This document shows, one piece after another, positions 22,881 through 35,067 of a DNA stretch of 64,000 nucleotides. Each line of letters starts with the position of its first letter. The first letter of the stretch is position 1. Made by a program: the position numbers and the translations under genes. Where the stretch lies: the NCBI GenBank assembly GCA_020631735.1, contig CM036154.1, positions 673,093 through 737,092 of the forward strand. Direction: 5' to 3'. The DNA comes from Saccharum officinarum. Its lineage: Eukaryota > Streptophyta > Magnoliopsida > Poales > Poaceae. The notes beneath the pieces are model-generated. The model saw only the letters and a list, made by a program, of their open reading frames with translations. It did no database searches and was not told the origin of the DNA.

Positions 22881-23217
22881 TAGCATCTCCAACAGGACCC
22901 TACTTGACTCCTACTTCAGATTTAGGTAGCGGAGGCAAAAAAAAACCAACTCCAACAGCCCCCCTGCTAGACCCCCCACATTTGTTGGCCCCCTACTTTT
23001 CCCCCTCCCCCCTGTCCTTCTGTTGGTCCCTACTCTTCACCGTGCAAAATCTGGATGAGAGAAATGATAAAAGAGCCCCACGCGTCATTGACTACTAAAA
23101 CGAATTTGAATAATATAGTTTAGGAGTTGGAAGTAAAATATGAGTAGTCTCAAAATAGGTGATTTCTTAAATAGAGAAGTAGGAGGTGTGTTTTAGGTAG
23201 TATTACTGGAGATGCTC
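22881..23217. mobile_element. Tourist-like (PIF/Harbinger) MITE, 337 bp, TTA target duplication
   Basis: AGCATCTCCAACAG near the left end and CTGGAGATGCTC at the right are inverted. TTA flanks both sides (22878-22880 and 23218-23220). This is the common grass GAGCATCTCCA family, with no coding content. Confidence 0.7.
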
Positions 23218-23220
23218 TTA

Positions 23221-24839
23221 GGGCGTCACCCATGGTGTTAGCTAAGTGAACGTCACTACCATTTGTATCATTAGATTTGGGCCCATTAATAATTTTGGAG
23301 GTTACTTGAATTCTCAGCAGCCGCCTGCAAAGGAGATCCAGGTCCAACCATACAAAATGTGCGCTCATTTTGTTGAAGGGATGGATAGATTAGGTACCTG
23401 TACAATATGATTACCAAATCCACATCGTCCAAGAAATGATTAACAAACCGCAGAACTAAACGACGTAGGAAAAGGAGTCTGCATTTGTCAGGTTGCGGAG
23501 GTCCTACTCCAGGAATGGTTGGGCTTTGCACGTCTGCCGCCTTTATCGTTTCATTTCTAACACACAACCATAACCGTTTTTTAGTGTCCATCCTTTTTTT
23601 TCTTAAAAAATAATATACATAGTACAATTCATCCGTATTCCATTTCTCATTTTAGCCGCTCCAAACAATCCAATTATTGTTGCAAGTGGTTTCACATTCG
23701 ATCAAAGTTATAGCAGAAACATCAACATTTTAGGACACCAAATTACTTCGAATTTTTTTTCACAATGTACTTATTTGATACCATAGATGTTAACTGTTTC
23801 TCTAAGAATTTGGTCACATTTAAAATAATTTGATTCCGAACAATTAAATCCAAAAGTCAGTTTATTTTGGTACGAATGGATACTACTCTTACTACCTCAT
23901 GAGAACTCAGGTGGCATGTACTAGTACTGACAATGATTTAAAGGTGACATGTCACTAGTATTTATGGAACAACTTGGTGCTTTAGGTGTCATGAAAATTG
24001 ACATGATATCATCATGCCAAGAGAGCGATTTTTGTCCTTTTAGTTAATATAAAGACGTGGCCATTGAGTAGATCATATGTCAAATAATTCGCAAACGTTG
24101 TTATCTCTATGGAAGATGTTGCCACAATGGCGGGTGGTTAGATTCATTCGTCTCATGGTTGTCTTGTTGCAATTCAAAAATTATAGGATGCCGACTACAC
24201 TGTTGCGATTTTTTTTATGGGAACCGCCGGATTGTCAGGTACTAATTGAATCCCCAATGCGTCGTTACTGATTATATCGGCTTTCACACGTACGGAGATC
24301 AGCCTGAGCAATGCCCTAGCCTCGTTGTGGAATCTGACTGAGCTCGATCCACACCACACCGGTCTCAATACAAAGTGTGCTGTAGTGTGTGTACACACGC
24401 ATTGAAGTTGTTAGTGGTTGTGGCAGCGCCACTCATTCACCATCTCCTCTCGTCATTTTTCCCCCCGACGCGACAGCAGCCAACCCTGTCTAATCTATTG
24501 TGCGCTCCCATTCCTCGATCCTTAGCACAGAAAGGCAGACGGATTCCCGAAATCGCAAGGCGCGGGTGGGGTGAAAGGGGAGATGCACGCTTCTGCAGGC
24601 GCCTCCAACCCATTCGGGGAACATGCATGAACGCACAAGTTGATGCACGGAACGGAATGATGGTTGCAAATGGCATGCCTGCCTTTCGTTTTCCTCATTT
24701 AAGGCGTGCAAGATGGAGCTCCCACGGCCCCTATCCTAATAAAAAGGTAGCCGCAGCCACGGGTCCCCTCCCCAGTCCCCACACCTGAAAGTGAAATCGA
24801 TCGCCTCCTTCCAGCCAAGTCATCCGACTCCGGCTAGAG

Positions 24840-24841
<2 letters not shown>
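23221..24841. other. Intergenic DNA, no supported gene
   Basis: Frames at 23286-23627 (minus), 24077-24271 and 24375-24788 (plus) lack recognisable domains and consistent composition. I see no promoter-ORF pairing. Confidence 0.4.

Positions 24842-24877
<36 letters not shown>
24842..24877. repeat. Poly(C) tract of 36 bases
   Basis: An uninterrupted run of C on the + strand (G on the strand encoding SDS) lies about 640 bases beyond the SDS stop codon. True length is uncertain because such runs are hard to sequence. Confidence 0.9.
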
Positions 24878-24879
<2 letters not shown>

Positions 24880-25515
24880 ATGGAGACCAAGTCTGCTTGC
24901 AGGTGGTGGTGGGGATGGCACCACTTGGCCAAAGAACAAAGATGATCAGAGTCGGAAGACTGAAGTCCTGGTGGATCCAAGTAACGGTGTTCGATCCCCT
25001 TTTCTGATCTGCAGTTAACTGAAACGAAACTTTGGCAGGCAACCTGACAGGTCTGAGGATAGTATTCTGTTCACCAGAAACCACAGAAACCTGATACGTG
25101 AGCATCTTCCAGGATCACAAGATCATGCCTCCATGTCACACCAGAACAATAGATTTCAGTGGTATATCATCCGTCAGCCATACATTGGTTAAACAAATAG
25201 ATCAACGAGTACAACAACGCCCAGCCTTAGCTGTCCTAAAAAGCGAATAAACGATGTAAAGATAGACATGCCCGAATACAGCAGTTCAGTAGTCCCTAAA
25301 GGCCGATAGCTCAAGACCAAAAATCTCGTCCTTGTCGTGCTCCGAATCAGAAAGCTGCATAATCAAAATCCACAAGCTACGTTTCGTGCTGCCTCGGCTA
25401 TTATCTTATCTACACTCTACAGGGCAGACTAATGCCATGTACAGAGCAATTTGTCAATTCATGTCCCCATACAGAAAAAATGTGAAACACTGCTATCACC
25501 TGGGAGCTCTGGGTA
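24878..25515. other. Probable 3' UTR and downstream region of the SDS gene
   Basis: There is no ORF of interest. The segment lies directly downstream of the SDS stop (minus strand) and probably contains its 3' UTR. No unambiguous AATAAA on the minus strand was fixed. Confidence 0.35.
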
Positions 25516-28500
25516 TCACGGGACGTAGTTGAGCAGCCACTCGAGGCACTGCATGAAACAGATTGCATAGGATAATGAATGTAAGGTTAGCAGCCCTACA
25601 AACTGTAGCATGCATGAATCATGATTCATGGCACCCAGTGTCTTTCCAAAAACAAAAGTGGAAAAAGGAGAAGAGGAGAAGCGTACCATTAGGCATTCTG
25701 GCAGGTCATCGTCCTGCGTCCTCATGTGAGTCTGCATATATGTAAAGAGCTACTCATTAGGCATTTCCAGTCTAACTAGAATCTGAGCATGTAAATTTGG
25801 AGTCTGGTATCTGTTTTGAAGCTAACTGACTTGAGCTTCTGGTAACAGATGTAACACGAAACTTATAGCTAGAAATGGAGGACTTGGGTGTTCACCTCCA
25901 TCACCAAATGGCATGAGGACTCCTTGCCTGTGGCAAGGCAAGCAAGGGCTACCACTGCGGCTGCCACAGTCGAGGGCCAGAAGGAGAGCTGCTTATGGTT
26001 CCGAAGTGAGAGGAAGGCCAGGTAGTTTGCCAGGTCCGCTACCTTGTCATCAGCATTTGCAGCCTTCAGATAGAACCTGCAACATTGGAACAGAATGGTG
26101 TTAGTCTCTCATTACTTTTTTCTGACTGAATAGACAAGAAAGCAGGAAGGTCGTGGTACCATAGGAAATGGTGAGTTGTTGTGACAAAACACTTGAAGTT
26201 GAGGACCTCCTGAACCAGCCACTCCATGGCAACAACCTCACTCTGGCTGTAGGTATTGATCCCAACTGTAAAAGTCTTTTGAAGGACGCTGAAAGGGATC
26301 AAGCAGTGAAATTAATGATGCACATTGAGATTAACAGGAACAAGGAAAAGGAATAGGAAAAGAAAAAATGATCTGGAGAACAAAGGACATGCTCAAGTGC
26401 AATTTAAGCTAAATATACTTCTCTGATATGTCTTCCAAATGCAAATTATAGTAATACATATCAAATCAAATATATAGAAATATCAAGTCAACTAAAAAAA
26501 TGCTAACTAGTATGCTCAATGCCTTTATCATAGATAACAGCACAATCAGGAAACCCAAATTTATGTCCTGGAAAAAAGAAACTTCTGAAATATTCACCTT
26601 GTGAACACTTCTAAACGCAAGCTGCACAGATACCAAGTATCGGATGGAACAAATGACAGATGGTTTTGCTTAAAAAAAAAAAAAAACAAATGACAGATGG
26701 AAATGCATGGAAACCATTGCCACATGCAGATATGGTTCAGATTCATGATATGATTCAACGGTAAAATAGTTCTACTAAATCAAACCATCTCATCGGCCCT
26801 GCTAAAGCCTGTCCAAGACCCAAGGCACATTTCAGCGGTAGTGACGCAAATAGATAAAAACATAGCTTATGATCAGCATATATCCTATGAGGCAATGTTA
26901 GAACCAACACAAATTAAAGGAGGAGCTCACTCACTCAGAGTGCTACTGGTTACACATCAGTTGCTGCTAAACATTAATTCTGTCGATATCTAATTAGGCA
27001 ATCTAACACCATGGAACCACCAACTAATATCAGTAGTTTTACTGAAATTGAGCATAGAAGGGAACTAGATGGTCTAGCTATAACTCACCAAATATGAAGA
27101 AACAGAATCTCTTAAAAATAGACATAAAAGTTGAAACATGTAATACAAGGGAGAACATTACCAATTGTATGGCTGGTTCTCTTCAATGCGGGTAGCCAGG
27201 GTGATGCAGGCAATGCCCAGCAACTGAAGGTTGCTCAAACCCTTCATATACCCTTGTGTCAAGAAGCGGTCCATCAATCCAATCCCCATAAACATTGTAA
27301 CTGGCTGGAGGTTCATCAGACGTGAATGCTGCATTGCATAACAAAGAGTCATTCCTTGCAACCAAACTCTAATTTTGGAACAAATTTAGAAATGAATAAA
27401 CATAAATTTGCATCACGTGATTTTGAGTCGTGAGATCATTGTAGCAGAGTACAAGGGAAATATAACTGTAATGCTTAATCGCAATTCAAACCTTCAGTTG
27501 TAAAAACAATGATGACAGTATTTTCAGGGATTCTCTGAAATCTCATAAAAATACCAAGCACATCAGAAAGCTTAAATTGGGGATCGATATGAAAATAAAG
27601 GGTATACACAGAGTTACAGATAGAAAATTGCATATTTAGATACTGAAGATTCAAGCATCCTGATTGCTACAAGATATGATTCCAGACATGCAAGCAGTGT
27701 GCCCATGAGATAAGGGTTCAGGTGCGAGAGAAATTCGGAGAAACATTGTTGCGTAACTGAACCAGATGCTTCTCCCTTGCTTATCAAACAGACCATGTAA
27801 ACATGAGTACCTACTATTCAAACATAGCTCTGTTGGTTGCCAGAACCAGTGATCAAAGTATAGAATAAGAACTAGCATGAATACTGACAGAAAAAAGGTA
27901 CACTACGACATACATCTGCATAACATAGCTATTGTGAAATCTATTCGTCAACTAGTGTTAACAACATGTTCAGTAGCAGATAACTACCCCAGTGCAAAAT
28001 AAGAAAGAGAACTAACTAATCTGCTGCCTCAGCACGAAAGCATTCACATGAGACAACAGCTCTTACTGCAATCATGCAGCTATGGTGCTAGAGTCGTATG
28101 CTACGGGTGCAACGCCGGCACAACGCAAGTCTGAACTCAGTCGCATAAGCCTGTATAGCCCTTAATACCGTATAAATTCGGTCACATCGGATGCATAAAC
28201 TGAGGTAAACTGTTGATCAGAATGACGGGCAGAATACAGAGTTTAGTATGCACTGACCTCAATGATCCAGTTCACCATGACGACACGTTGTTCCACAACG
28301 AGAGGGCCGTAGCTGTCGGGTATGGAGCTGTACACCTCAGTGTAGTCGCGCGCAACAGCCTCGCGCCGCTCACGCCGCCGGAACCGCTCGTAGCTCTCCT
28401 CGTCGTCCAAGTCCTCAAATCGCCTCCCCTGACACAAGCATTCCCACCAAAACATTATCAATTTACCAGATTAAACACCGCATTGATCAATGCAATCGAA

Positions 28501-29191
28501 CCCCTCCCAACAAATTGAAGAAAAAAATCGCTTAGAGACCGCTCACCGTCAGGAGATCGAGAGCGGTACTGGTGACGGCGCACGCTTTGGGGTGAACGCA
28601 GGGGACGAACTGCTTGGCGAAGTCGAGGAAGAGGGAGAAGGTCGCGGAGGGCGCGTCGTCGTTGTCATCTTCGGTCAATGGGGAGCTGATCAAGGGGCTG
28701 AAGGAGTACAGTGCGGAGCGGCTGGGACCGCTGAGCACCTCCTCCTCATCGGGCTCCGACGGGGTCAGCTCATCGCACGCGGAGGAGTAGTCGGTCGCCT
28801 CAGCGTCGTCGGCGAGCTGCTCCGGGCAGGCGAGGTCGGACTCGAGCACGGAGCCAAGGCACGACGACTCGGAGGCCTCGACCTCGGCGGGGTGCACCCT
28901 GGCGCCGCCGATCACCTCCGAGCACTCGGAGCCAGCTAGCCGCGCCTCGCCCGCTTCCGCGTCCTGGCGCCGATGCCTCTTCTCCGGGTGCTGATACGCG
29001 GCGAGGGATGTGGAGGAGTTGGAGATCACCTCGCTGTAGAAGCAGGAGGAGGCTGAGGTGGACGACTCAGCGGGCCGCTTCGCCGCAGGCGCCGCAGTCT
29101 GATGGAGGAGCAGTGGAGCAGCTCCTCTGCGCCGGCGGAAGGGGTTGGAGCGCGGCCTGGTGGGCACCGGCGCGAGCATGGTGGGAGGCAT
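25516..29191 (-). CDS. SDS: SOLO DANCERS-type meiotic cyclin, seven exons, intact
   Basis: Seven exons join in frame with GT-AG borders: 29191-28547, 28428-28258, 27328-27162, 26288-26160, 26076-25896, 25731-25687 and 25548-25516. They encode 456 residues. Residues 1-215 are a low-complexity acidic/Ser-rich region with an Arg-rich start (RRRRGAAP). Then follow [16 protein letters not shown], the cyclin box ([45 protein letters not shown]) and the second cyclin fold ([38 protein letters not shown]). The end is [25 protein letters not shown], close to the rice SDS C-terminus as I recall it. SDS is a plant meiosis-specific cyclin in the nucleus, required for interhomologue recombination with DMC1. 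Intron 2 (929 bp) and intron 3 (873 bp) are the long ones, and the last exon has only 33 bp. No frame break is present. Confidence 0.94.
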
Positions 29192-29280
29192 TGCGTGATC
29201 CGTGCGGCAGTGCGGCGTGCGCGTGTTGCTACTACAATGCTACGGCTAGGTGTGTTTGCGTGTTTGGCTGTTTGCCTTCG

Positions 29281-29290
29281 ATTATATATG
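29281..29290 (-). promoter_or_regulatory. TATA box of the SDS gene
   Basis: The minus strand reads CATATATAAT about 90 bases upstream of the SDS ATG, a good position for a TATA box with a short leader. Confidence 0.55.
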
Positions 29291-30626
29291 CGGTGCTGGC
29301 CGCTACGACTTGGGGAAGGGGAAGGGAGTAGTGATCATCAAAACGATGAGTCGATGAAGGCCTAGCCCATGCTGCGGTGCTCTTCGAATTTAAAGTCCTG
29401 AACCAACCGTGAACCGTGACGAAGACGCCACGGGTGAGCTTCTCTGGTCCCACCTGCAGCAAGAGCAGATTCACTGTCAGGTGTCAGCCTCCGTAACGAA
29501 TGTCCGCAGCAGCCGCGGAACTGAGGAAACGCCATTGCCATGATTTGCGGTTATCTGCTTGATTCGAGTGGCAAGAGGGAGGTGAAGGTGACTTTGATCT
29601 CTGCTGCTGACCTGCTGTCGAAGTTCCCCTGACCCTGAGGCGCCAATTTTGTTCAGAGTTTAATGGCCATTGTGTTCCCGTCAGCATAATCACAGCAACA
29701 TGTCATATTCCGGTTGCAAGTCAGACTGGTCCTGAAATTGAAGATTGCTAGCATCTGCAGCGTGCAATACGGTTATGTGAAGGCAATCACAATACGGTTA
29801 TGTGAAGGCAATCACACTGCCGGTGCTGGTCACACAAGATTGATACACCGCCCATGTTCACTGCCTCAAGCGCCCAGGGCCGCAGCCACATGCAAATGCA
29901 ACAAGCAGCTGCGCCTACTTCTTTCACCAGCATCAGGCCATCAGCAGGCCCGCCTAGCGATACTTTTTTCACACCAAAAATTGCAGAACGTCAGATTTTA
30001 TGGACAATCAAACTTTCAGCTAAATGTTCTCAAAATTTAAGTGCAGGCTGTGCTCAATGATATGAAAATATCACATGAAATCGAGAAATTAATCTCTGTT
30101 CTATTCCTTCAGAAAAGGGGACAACAAAACCTGAGGATAACTAGAAAACGTCATGCACACCAGGCTATGCTTATGGGAATGTAGCAAGCTGCCTAGGATT
30201 ACAAGTTACAAGTACATGAAACAGATCTAAGATGTTCGACTGACAGGCACAGCACTTCTCGGAGCATATCATCAGCCTCGGACACAAGGTGATGTACCTC
30301 AGAAATGAAAATGGAAGTTTACATGACGTCAGGTGCCATCTGGATCTGCATCATGTTCTTCAGCAAAGTCATCCAAAAGAAGCAAGTAGTTGAGAGGGAC
30401 TTTGGCTGGATTTTGTTCCATGCTGTATTCAACAGTGGTCTAGACTGATATTTTTTAGAGAAAAAAATTCTATACTGATATGTAGTATTTTGACTGCACT
30501 AAGCCATTTTGCTGAATCTGTTCACGAGCAAATTCGCAACAAGTCGGTGAAACACTATTCTTGGCACATCCCATGACTAATCAAGATGTTCTTCATCCAC
30601 AAGGATGGAGCAGCATCGCAAATTGC
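29291..30626. other. Intergenic DNA between SDS and PPR genes, with a 25-bp tandem duplication
   Basis: At 29766-29790 and 29791-29815 the 25-mer AATACGGTTATGTGAAGGCA plus ATCAC occurs twice in perfect tandem. The remainder contains SDS promoter DNA on the left and, on the right, probable PPR 3' UTR. No other gene is supported. Confidence 0.6.
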
Positions 30627-32059
30627 TTAAAATGACAACCCTTCAGGGCGCCTTCTCAATCCCAATATATGTGACGCAAGCTCCTCATCACCATATTGAT
30701 TCAGCAACTCCACTAAACGGTCAGCACAAGATACTTCTATGAGGATCCCCCTGTCGACAACCTTCCTTCCCAACGTTGATGCCTCATGAATGTGGCCTTC
30801 CTCACACAGCCCAAGCAACAAGCTACCATACACATCAGAGTCACACAACACCCCGTTCTTCTCCATCAATCCCAGCCAGTAGCAAGCATCCAACGACCTC
30901 TTCCTTCCGCACAGCTCCCTCACCATGGAACTGCCAGCGAGTGGGGTCAGCTGCACCCCTTTCATCATCATCCTCTGTGCCAGTCCTTCAGCTTCTTCTT
31001 CCATGCCAACTTTCCACAAGGAAATGAGTAGAACATTGTAGCACTGTGTACTCGAAACACTCCCATCACCAACTACACGCTCCACCACATCATACGCGTC
31101 GACAACCCTCTGCTCAGTGCAAAACCCTTCGACCAGCGTCCGCATAAAAACACGGTTTGGCATCACCCCTCTCTCTGCCATCCTATCCAGCACAGCAAGA
31201 GCCTCGGCCGCCCTCCCCTTCCGACAGAGGCATTTCACCAAACACGTATAGGTCACTACGGTGGGTGCACAGTTTGGACCAAACTCACTGCCCTCCATCG
31301 CCTCCACCAGCCTCAACGCCGCATCCACGTTTCCAGAACTGCACATCCCGTCGAGCACTGCCGTGTAAACCACAGCATTGGGCACACACCCGAACTCCGG
31401 CATTTTGTCGATCAGCCGGTAGGCGACTTCGAAGTCCCCAGCCGACGCCAGTTTATGCACCGCGGCCACGATCACGGGCACGGTAGGACAGGCGCCGGAC
31501 CCAGACATGATCTCAAGCACCGCCGAGACATCGCCGGTGGAGCCCGCCGCGCGAAGGGCGTGGTGGAAGCAGGCGGCGCCGGGCACGAGGCCGAAGGACC
31601 GCATATGGCGCAGGACGGCGAGGGAGGCAGGGAAGAGACCGGCGTGAGCGGATATGTTGAGAAGGAGGGAATAGTGCGGGAGCGGGAGGGGCCGTGGGGA
31701 GGACGAGAGGAGGAGCGGCACGGAGGATGAGAGGTCGGGGAGCGAGGCGTCGAGTGAGGAGAGAGCGTGCTGGGAGGGTACCGGGAGGACGAGGTCAGGC
31801 GCCATAGGAGAAAGCGGAGGGAGAGAAGCGGGGAGGGGAGCTGCGGAAGGAGGTGAGGCAGCCTGTGGAGAGGGAAGGCGTCGGAGGGTGACGGGAAGGC
31901 GCGGGAGAGCGCGGGTGAGAGCGACGTGGAGGACGGCAGCGCCGAGTTGAGGATCCCTAGCAGCGCGGCGACTTTGGGGTAATCGCGGTGAGGCGGGCGG
32001 GTGGAGAGGCGGCGGCGAGGAGGAGCGATGCGCGCGGTGGCATTTGGTGGCGATTGCAA
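30627..32059 (-). CDS. P-type pentatricopeptide repeat protein with a frameshift near the N-terminus
   Basis: The main frame (31805-30627, 392 codons, TAA stop) has about nine to ten 35-residue P-class PPR motifs. Examples are AVVYTAVLDGMCSSGNVDAA, VVTYTCLVKCLCRKGRAAEA and SDVYGSLLLGLCEEGHIHEA. Upstream, another frame from about 32059 to 31790 encodes an Arg/Ser/Pro-rich, organelle-targeting-like start, then ALLGILNSALPSS and LLSLRFLLWRL. That is the usual beginning of such grass PPR proteins. The two frames join only if one base is missing (or two are extra) within about 31770-31815. PPR proteins bind organellar RNA in mitochondria or plastids for processing, editing support or translation. 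The targeting peptide would be lost if the shift is real. A consensus error is equally possible. No intron is evident. Confidence 0.8.
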
Positions 32060-32225
32060 CGGAGATGGCGGAGAACGGAAGCGCGGAGTATCCGCGTCTG
32101 TGTAGGCTGGATGCCGCCGGCTCGCAGGGTCCGTGCGGCCTTGCCGATCTGTTCTTGCATTAGGGCAAGATTCTTCAGTTTTTTTTCTTAACTATACTTG
32201 TGGTTGCAAGTTGCAACGAGAGAAT

Positions 32226-32325
32226 NNNNNNNNNNNNNNNNNNNNNNNNNNNNNNNNNNNNNNNNNNNNNNNNNNNNNNNNNNNNNNNNNNNNNNNNNNN
32301 NNNNNNNNNNNNNNNNNNNNNNNNN
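32226..32325. other. Scaffold gap (100 N)
   Basis: A run of exactly 100 N. It separates the PPR gene's 5' flank from the acyl-activating-enzyme remnant, so the remnant's upstream part and true distance are unknown. Confidence 0.99.
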
Positions 32326-32810
32326 GGGAGATCGTGATGCGCGGGAACGGCGTCATGAAGGGGTACCTGAGAACCCAAGGCGAACGCGAGGCGTTCGAGA
32401 ACGGGTGGTTCACTCGGGCGACCTGGGGGTGCGGCACGGCGACGGGTACGTCGAGGTGGGGGACCCGCCAAGGACATAACATCTCGGGAGGGGAGAACAT
32501 CAGCAGCCTGGAGGTGGAGAAGGCGGTGTACTGCACCCGGCGGTGCTGGAGGCGTCGGTCGTGGCCCGCGCCGACGAGCAGTGGGGGGAGTCGCCGTGCG
32601 CGTTCGTGACCCTCAAGGACGCGTGGATCGCTCTGACGAGGCGGCGCTGGGCGAGACATCATGGGGTTTTGCGAGAGAGGCTGCCCGGTTACTGGGTGCC
32701 CAAGTCCGTCGTGTTCGGGCCGCTGCCAAGACGGCGACCGGCAAGATCAAGAAGCATGAGCTCAGGGCCAAGGCCAGGAACTGGGCCCGGTCCGGAAGAG
32801 CAGGATGTGA
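32326..32810 (+). pseudogene. C-terminal remnant of an acyl-activating (AMP-binding) enzyme
   Basis: Across several frames the DNA encodes GEIVMRGNGVMKGYLR, SGDLGVRHGDGYVEV, ISGGENISSLEVEKAVY, HPAVLEASVVARADEQWGES and TATGKIKKHELRAKA. These are the A8-A10 motifs of plant AAE/acetate- or butyrate-CoA ligase-like enzymes. At least five frame changes and a short deletion around the D-RAKD-I motif (near 32470) break it. In the last frame the protein would end in SRM just before the TGA at 32808-32810. SRM is a recognised plant peroxisomal targeting tripeptide. The ancestral enzyme was therefore probably peroxisomal. The missing front may lie in the gap. Confidence 0.85.
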
Positions 32811-33317
32811 GCTCGTCTTGCTTTGCTCTCTCTCAGTGTACTCTGTATTCGTAGGATGGATGAAAGTTGTATACTACGTACAAACTGCGTTTCTCGTTGT
32901 ATAATATCCCTACTGTACGACCAACACAGCATAAACCGTGTTTGAGTTTTTTCTTTTGTCTGTGAAACAGATAGGATTTGAAATTTGTACGAACTCGCGC
33001 TGCACTCCACTTGTATTCAAGGGTATTATGGTACTGGTTAGACAGTTAAGAAGTTCTCAACAAATTACTAAATGCTAATTCTCTGGCACGGTAAAACCGT
33101 GAAACTACACATGGAATATTCAAGATATACAAACAGAAGCAAAAGAAAGATATCTGAAAAGATTGGGTCTTTTGCAAAGCTGATTGAACAGCAGTATCAT
33201 CTCTCAGCTTCACTTGCTTTCCGGCCTAGGAGCAGGACTAGGGAGCCACAGCTCTGCAGGAGTAGCTTGTAGCTATCCCAAACGAACAGCCTGTTCACCA
33301 CCGGCGACGTGTGCAGA
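32811..33317. other. Intergenic DNA beyond the AAE remnant
   Basis: No gene is supported. The first 100 bases are probably the remnant of the AAE 3' UTR. Confidence 0.4.
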
Positions 33318-33320
33318 TAA

Positions 33321-33545
33321 GGCCACGTTTAGTTCCAATGATTTTTAAGATTCCCCGTCACATCGAATGCTTGGACATATGTATAGAGCACTAAATATAG
33401 ATGAAAAAAACTAATTATACAGTTTGATAGAAAACCACGAGACGATTTTTTAAGCCTATTAGTTCATGATTGACACTAATTGATAAATATCAACAAAAGT
33501 GCTACTGTAACAAAGTCAAAAAAAAATCACGAACTAGACAAACCC
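33321..33545. mobile_element. MITE of the GTTTAGTTC family, 225 bp, TAA target duplication
   Basis: GGCCACGTTTAGTTCC at the left pairs with GAACTAGACAAACCC at the right. TAA flanks both ends (33318-33320 and 33546-33548), as for PIF/Harbinger elements. The interior (CACATCGAATGCTTGGACA, GTGCTACTGTAAC) is the standard grass family core. Confidence 0.7.
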
Positions 33546-33548
33546 TAA

Positions 33549-34671
33549 GCAGATTTTTTGAGGCGAGAACAGACAGAACCCATCTGTCAGGCCAATGCCG
33601 CCTGCAATCCTAGGAAAAGTGCAAAAGCAAGCTCTCTTTATGCAGCAGCCCGTGCGTCGCTGCACCGGCAGGCACGCAAAATTTGTCACGCACGGTGCAG
33701 TGAAGTGCCATCGTGGAGCGCTTCGCTGCTCGACAGCAAAGCGCGAATGGGAAACCTGCAATCATGAAACAAAGATCAAGATTGGTCCATGTCGACGTCG
33801 TCACATGCAGCACGGCGACAAGTGAAAAAGCCCGGGAAAAAGGGGTACTCCTCTTTGTGCGGATAGGAGGGCGTATCATGTTTAGGTAGGACAAGTCTTC
33901 ACGGGCTTAGCTAGTTAGAGTACTTGGGGTAAAACCTACATTTAAAGTGTGTTTGGTAACCGAAGCATGCGGAATGATCTAAACCTACTCCTACATTTAC
34001 AGTGTATTTGGTAACGCCAAAGCTAAATATGACGTTTGGTTTGACGTACAGAGTCGTCTCGTCCATCATCATTCCACCGGCGCGCTAAAATCAGGGATCA
34101 GCTCGTTCCCTCCGAAACATCGAACGAGTGCATCCAATCCTAGCAGGAGCAAACTCACTATGGATGTGTTGACGACGGACAGGAAACCCCATACCAAACA
34201 GCCCGTTAAATCATCACTTGATTTAGATGCTCGTATTTGCGGTTCGTATTGGTAGGCAAAATACCCGTAGTATTGACTAGTTCCCACTAGGGCACTAGCC
34301 CCTATTTCTCCCAGCTCCCTCGAGTCATCAAGGCTTAAGATCCTCTAGGACCCATTATCTACTCTAGATTGATGAGTCTCTAACAAACTAAGCACAATGC
34401 TAGGAGCCTTCTGACAATTAACTCCACGGAAAGGTCATATAGTCTTCCACTAGGCCATCTAGGATCTGCCAAACACAAGAGTAACAAGTTTTCAATCTTC
34501 AGGTGATCAAACTTCAAGGCAAGAGTACAAATATGCACACGAAGTCACTCACAAGCCCTCCTCTTAACTTGAACTGCCCACAAACCCTTATGTAAGTCTA
34601 GCAATATGTGTAACTGTCTGGGCTTAGAGAGAACTCAAAATGAGCTATAGGACACATAGATAGCTCAAGGG
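33549..34671. other. Intergenic DNA, minor duplication
   Basis: A CCTACATTTAAAGTGTGTTT segment (about 33935) recurs as CCTACATTTACAGTGTATTT (about 33992). No gene is supported. Confidence 0.4.
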
Positions 34672-34674
34672 TGA

Positions 34675-35064
34675 GAGCATCTCCAAGAGATTAGCAAATC
34701 ATTTTCTAAAGGTAAAGTTGGCTAGCATTAGAGAAAAAATGTCTCCAACAGACTCTATAAATAATTCTTCAAATTTAGTAGCTCTCTATTTCTCCTTATT
34801 CGCTCTCTATTCTTAGATAGTCTACACCACTCGCCATCCGCCTCTTGGCGCCCTCGGCCATTCCTTCCCACAGGCTGCATCCCGTTTGCGCGCGTACATA
34901 TGAGCCACCGCATGCCTCCGCATGGCAAGTTTGAATATGAAGAGTGCCAATTTTAGATAACCTGTTGGACTAGTCTAGTTTATTACAGTAGAACTTATTT
35001 TAGATAATAGGAAAATCACTAAATTTAGCTACTCTTTTTTTTTGTTAATCTCTTGGAGATGCTC
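34675..35064. mobile_element. Tourist-like MITE, 390 bp, TGA flanks
   Basis: GAGCATCTCCAAGAGATTAG at the left end is matched by the complement of TTAATCTCTTGGAGATGCTC at the right. TGA precedes and follows (34672-34674 and 35065-35067). It belongs to the same terminal family as the element at 22881. Confidence 0.7.
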
Positions 35065-35067
35065 TGA

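Noticed and set aside
33640..33700. Possible structural RNA gene
   Set aside because: I found no tRNA-like cloverleaf or box motifs on inspection. The window shows no recognisable tRNA or rRNA gene.
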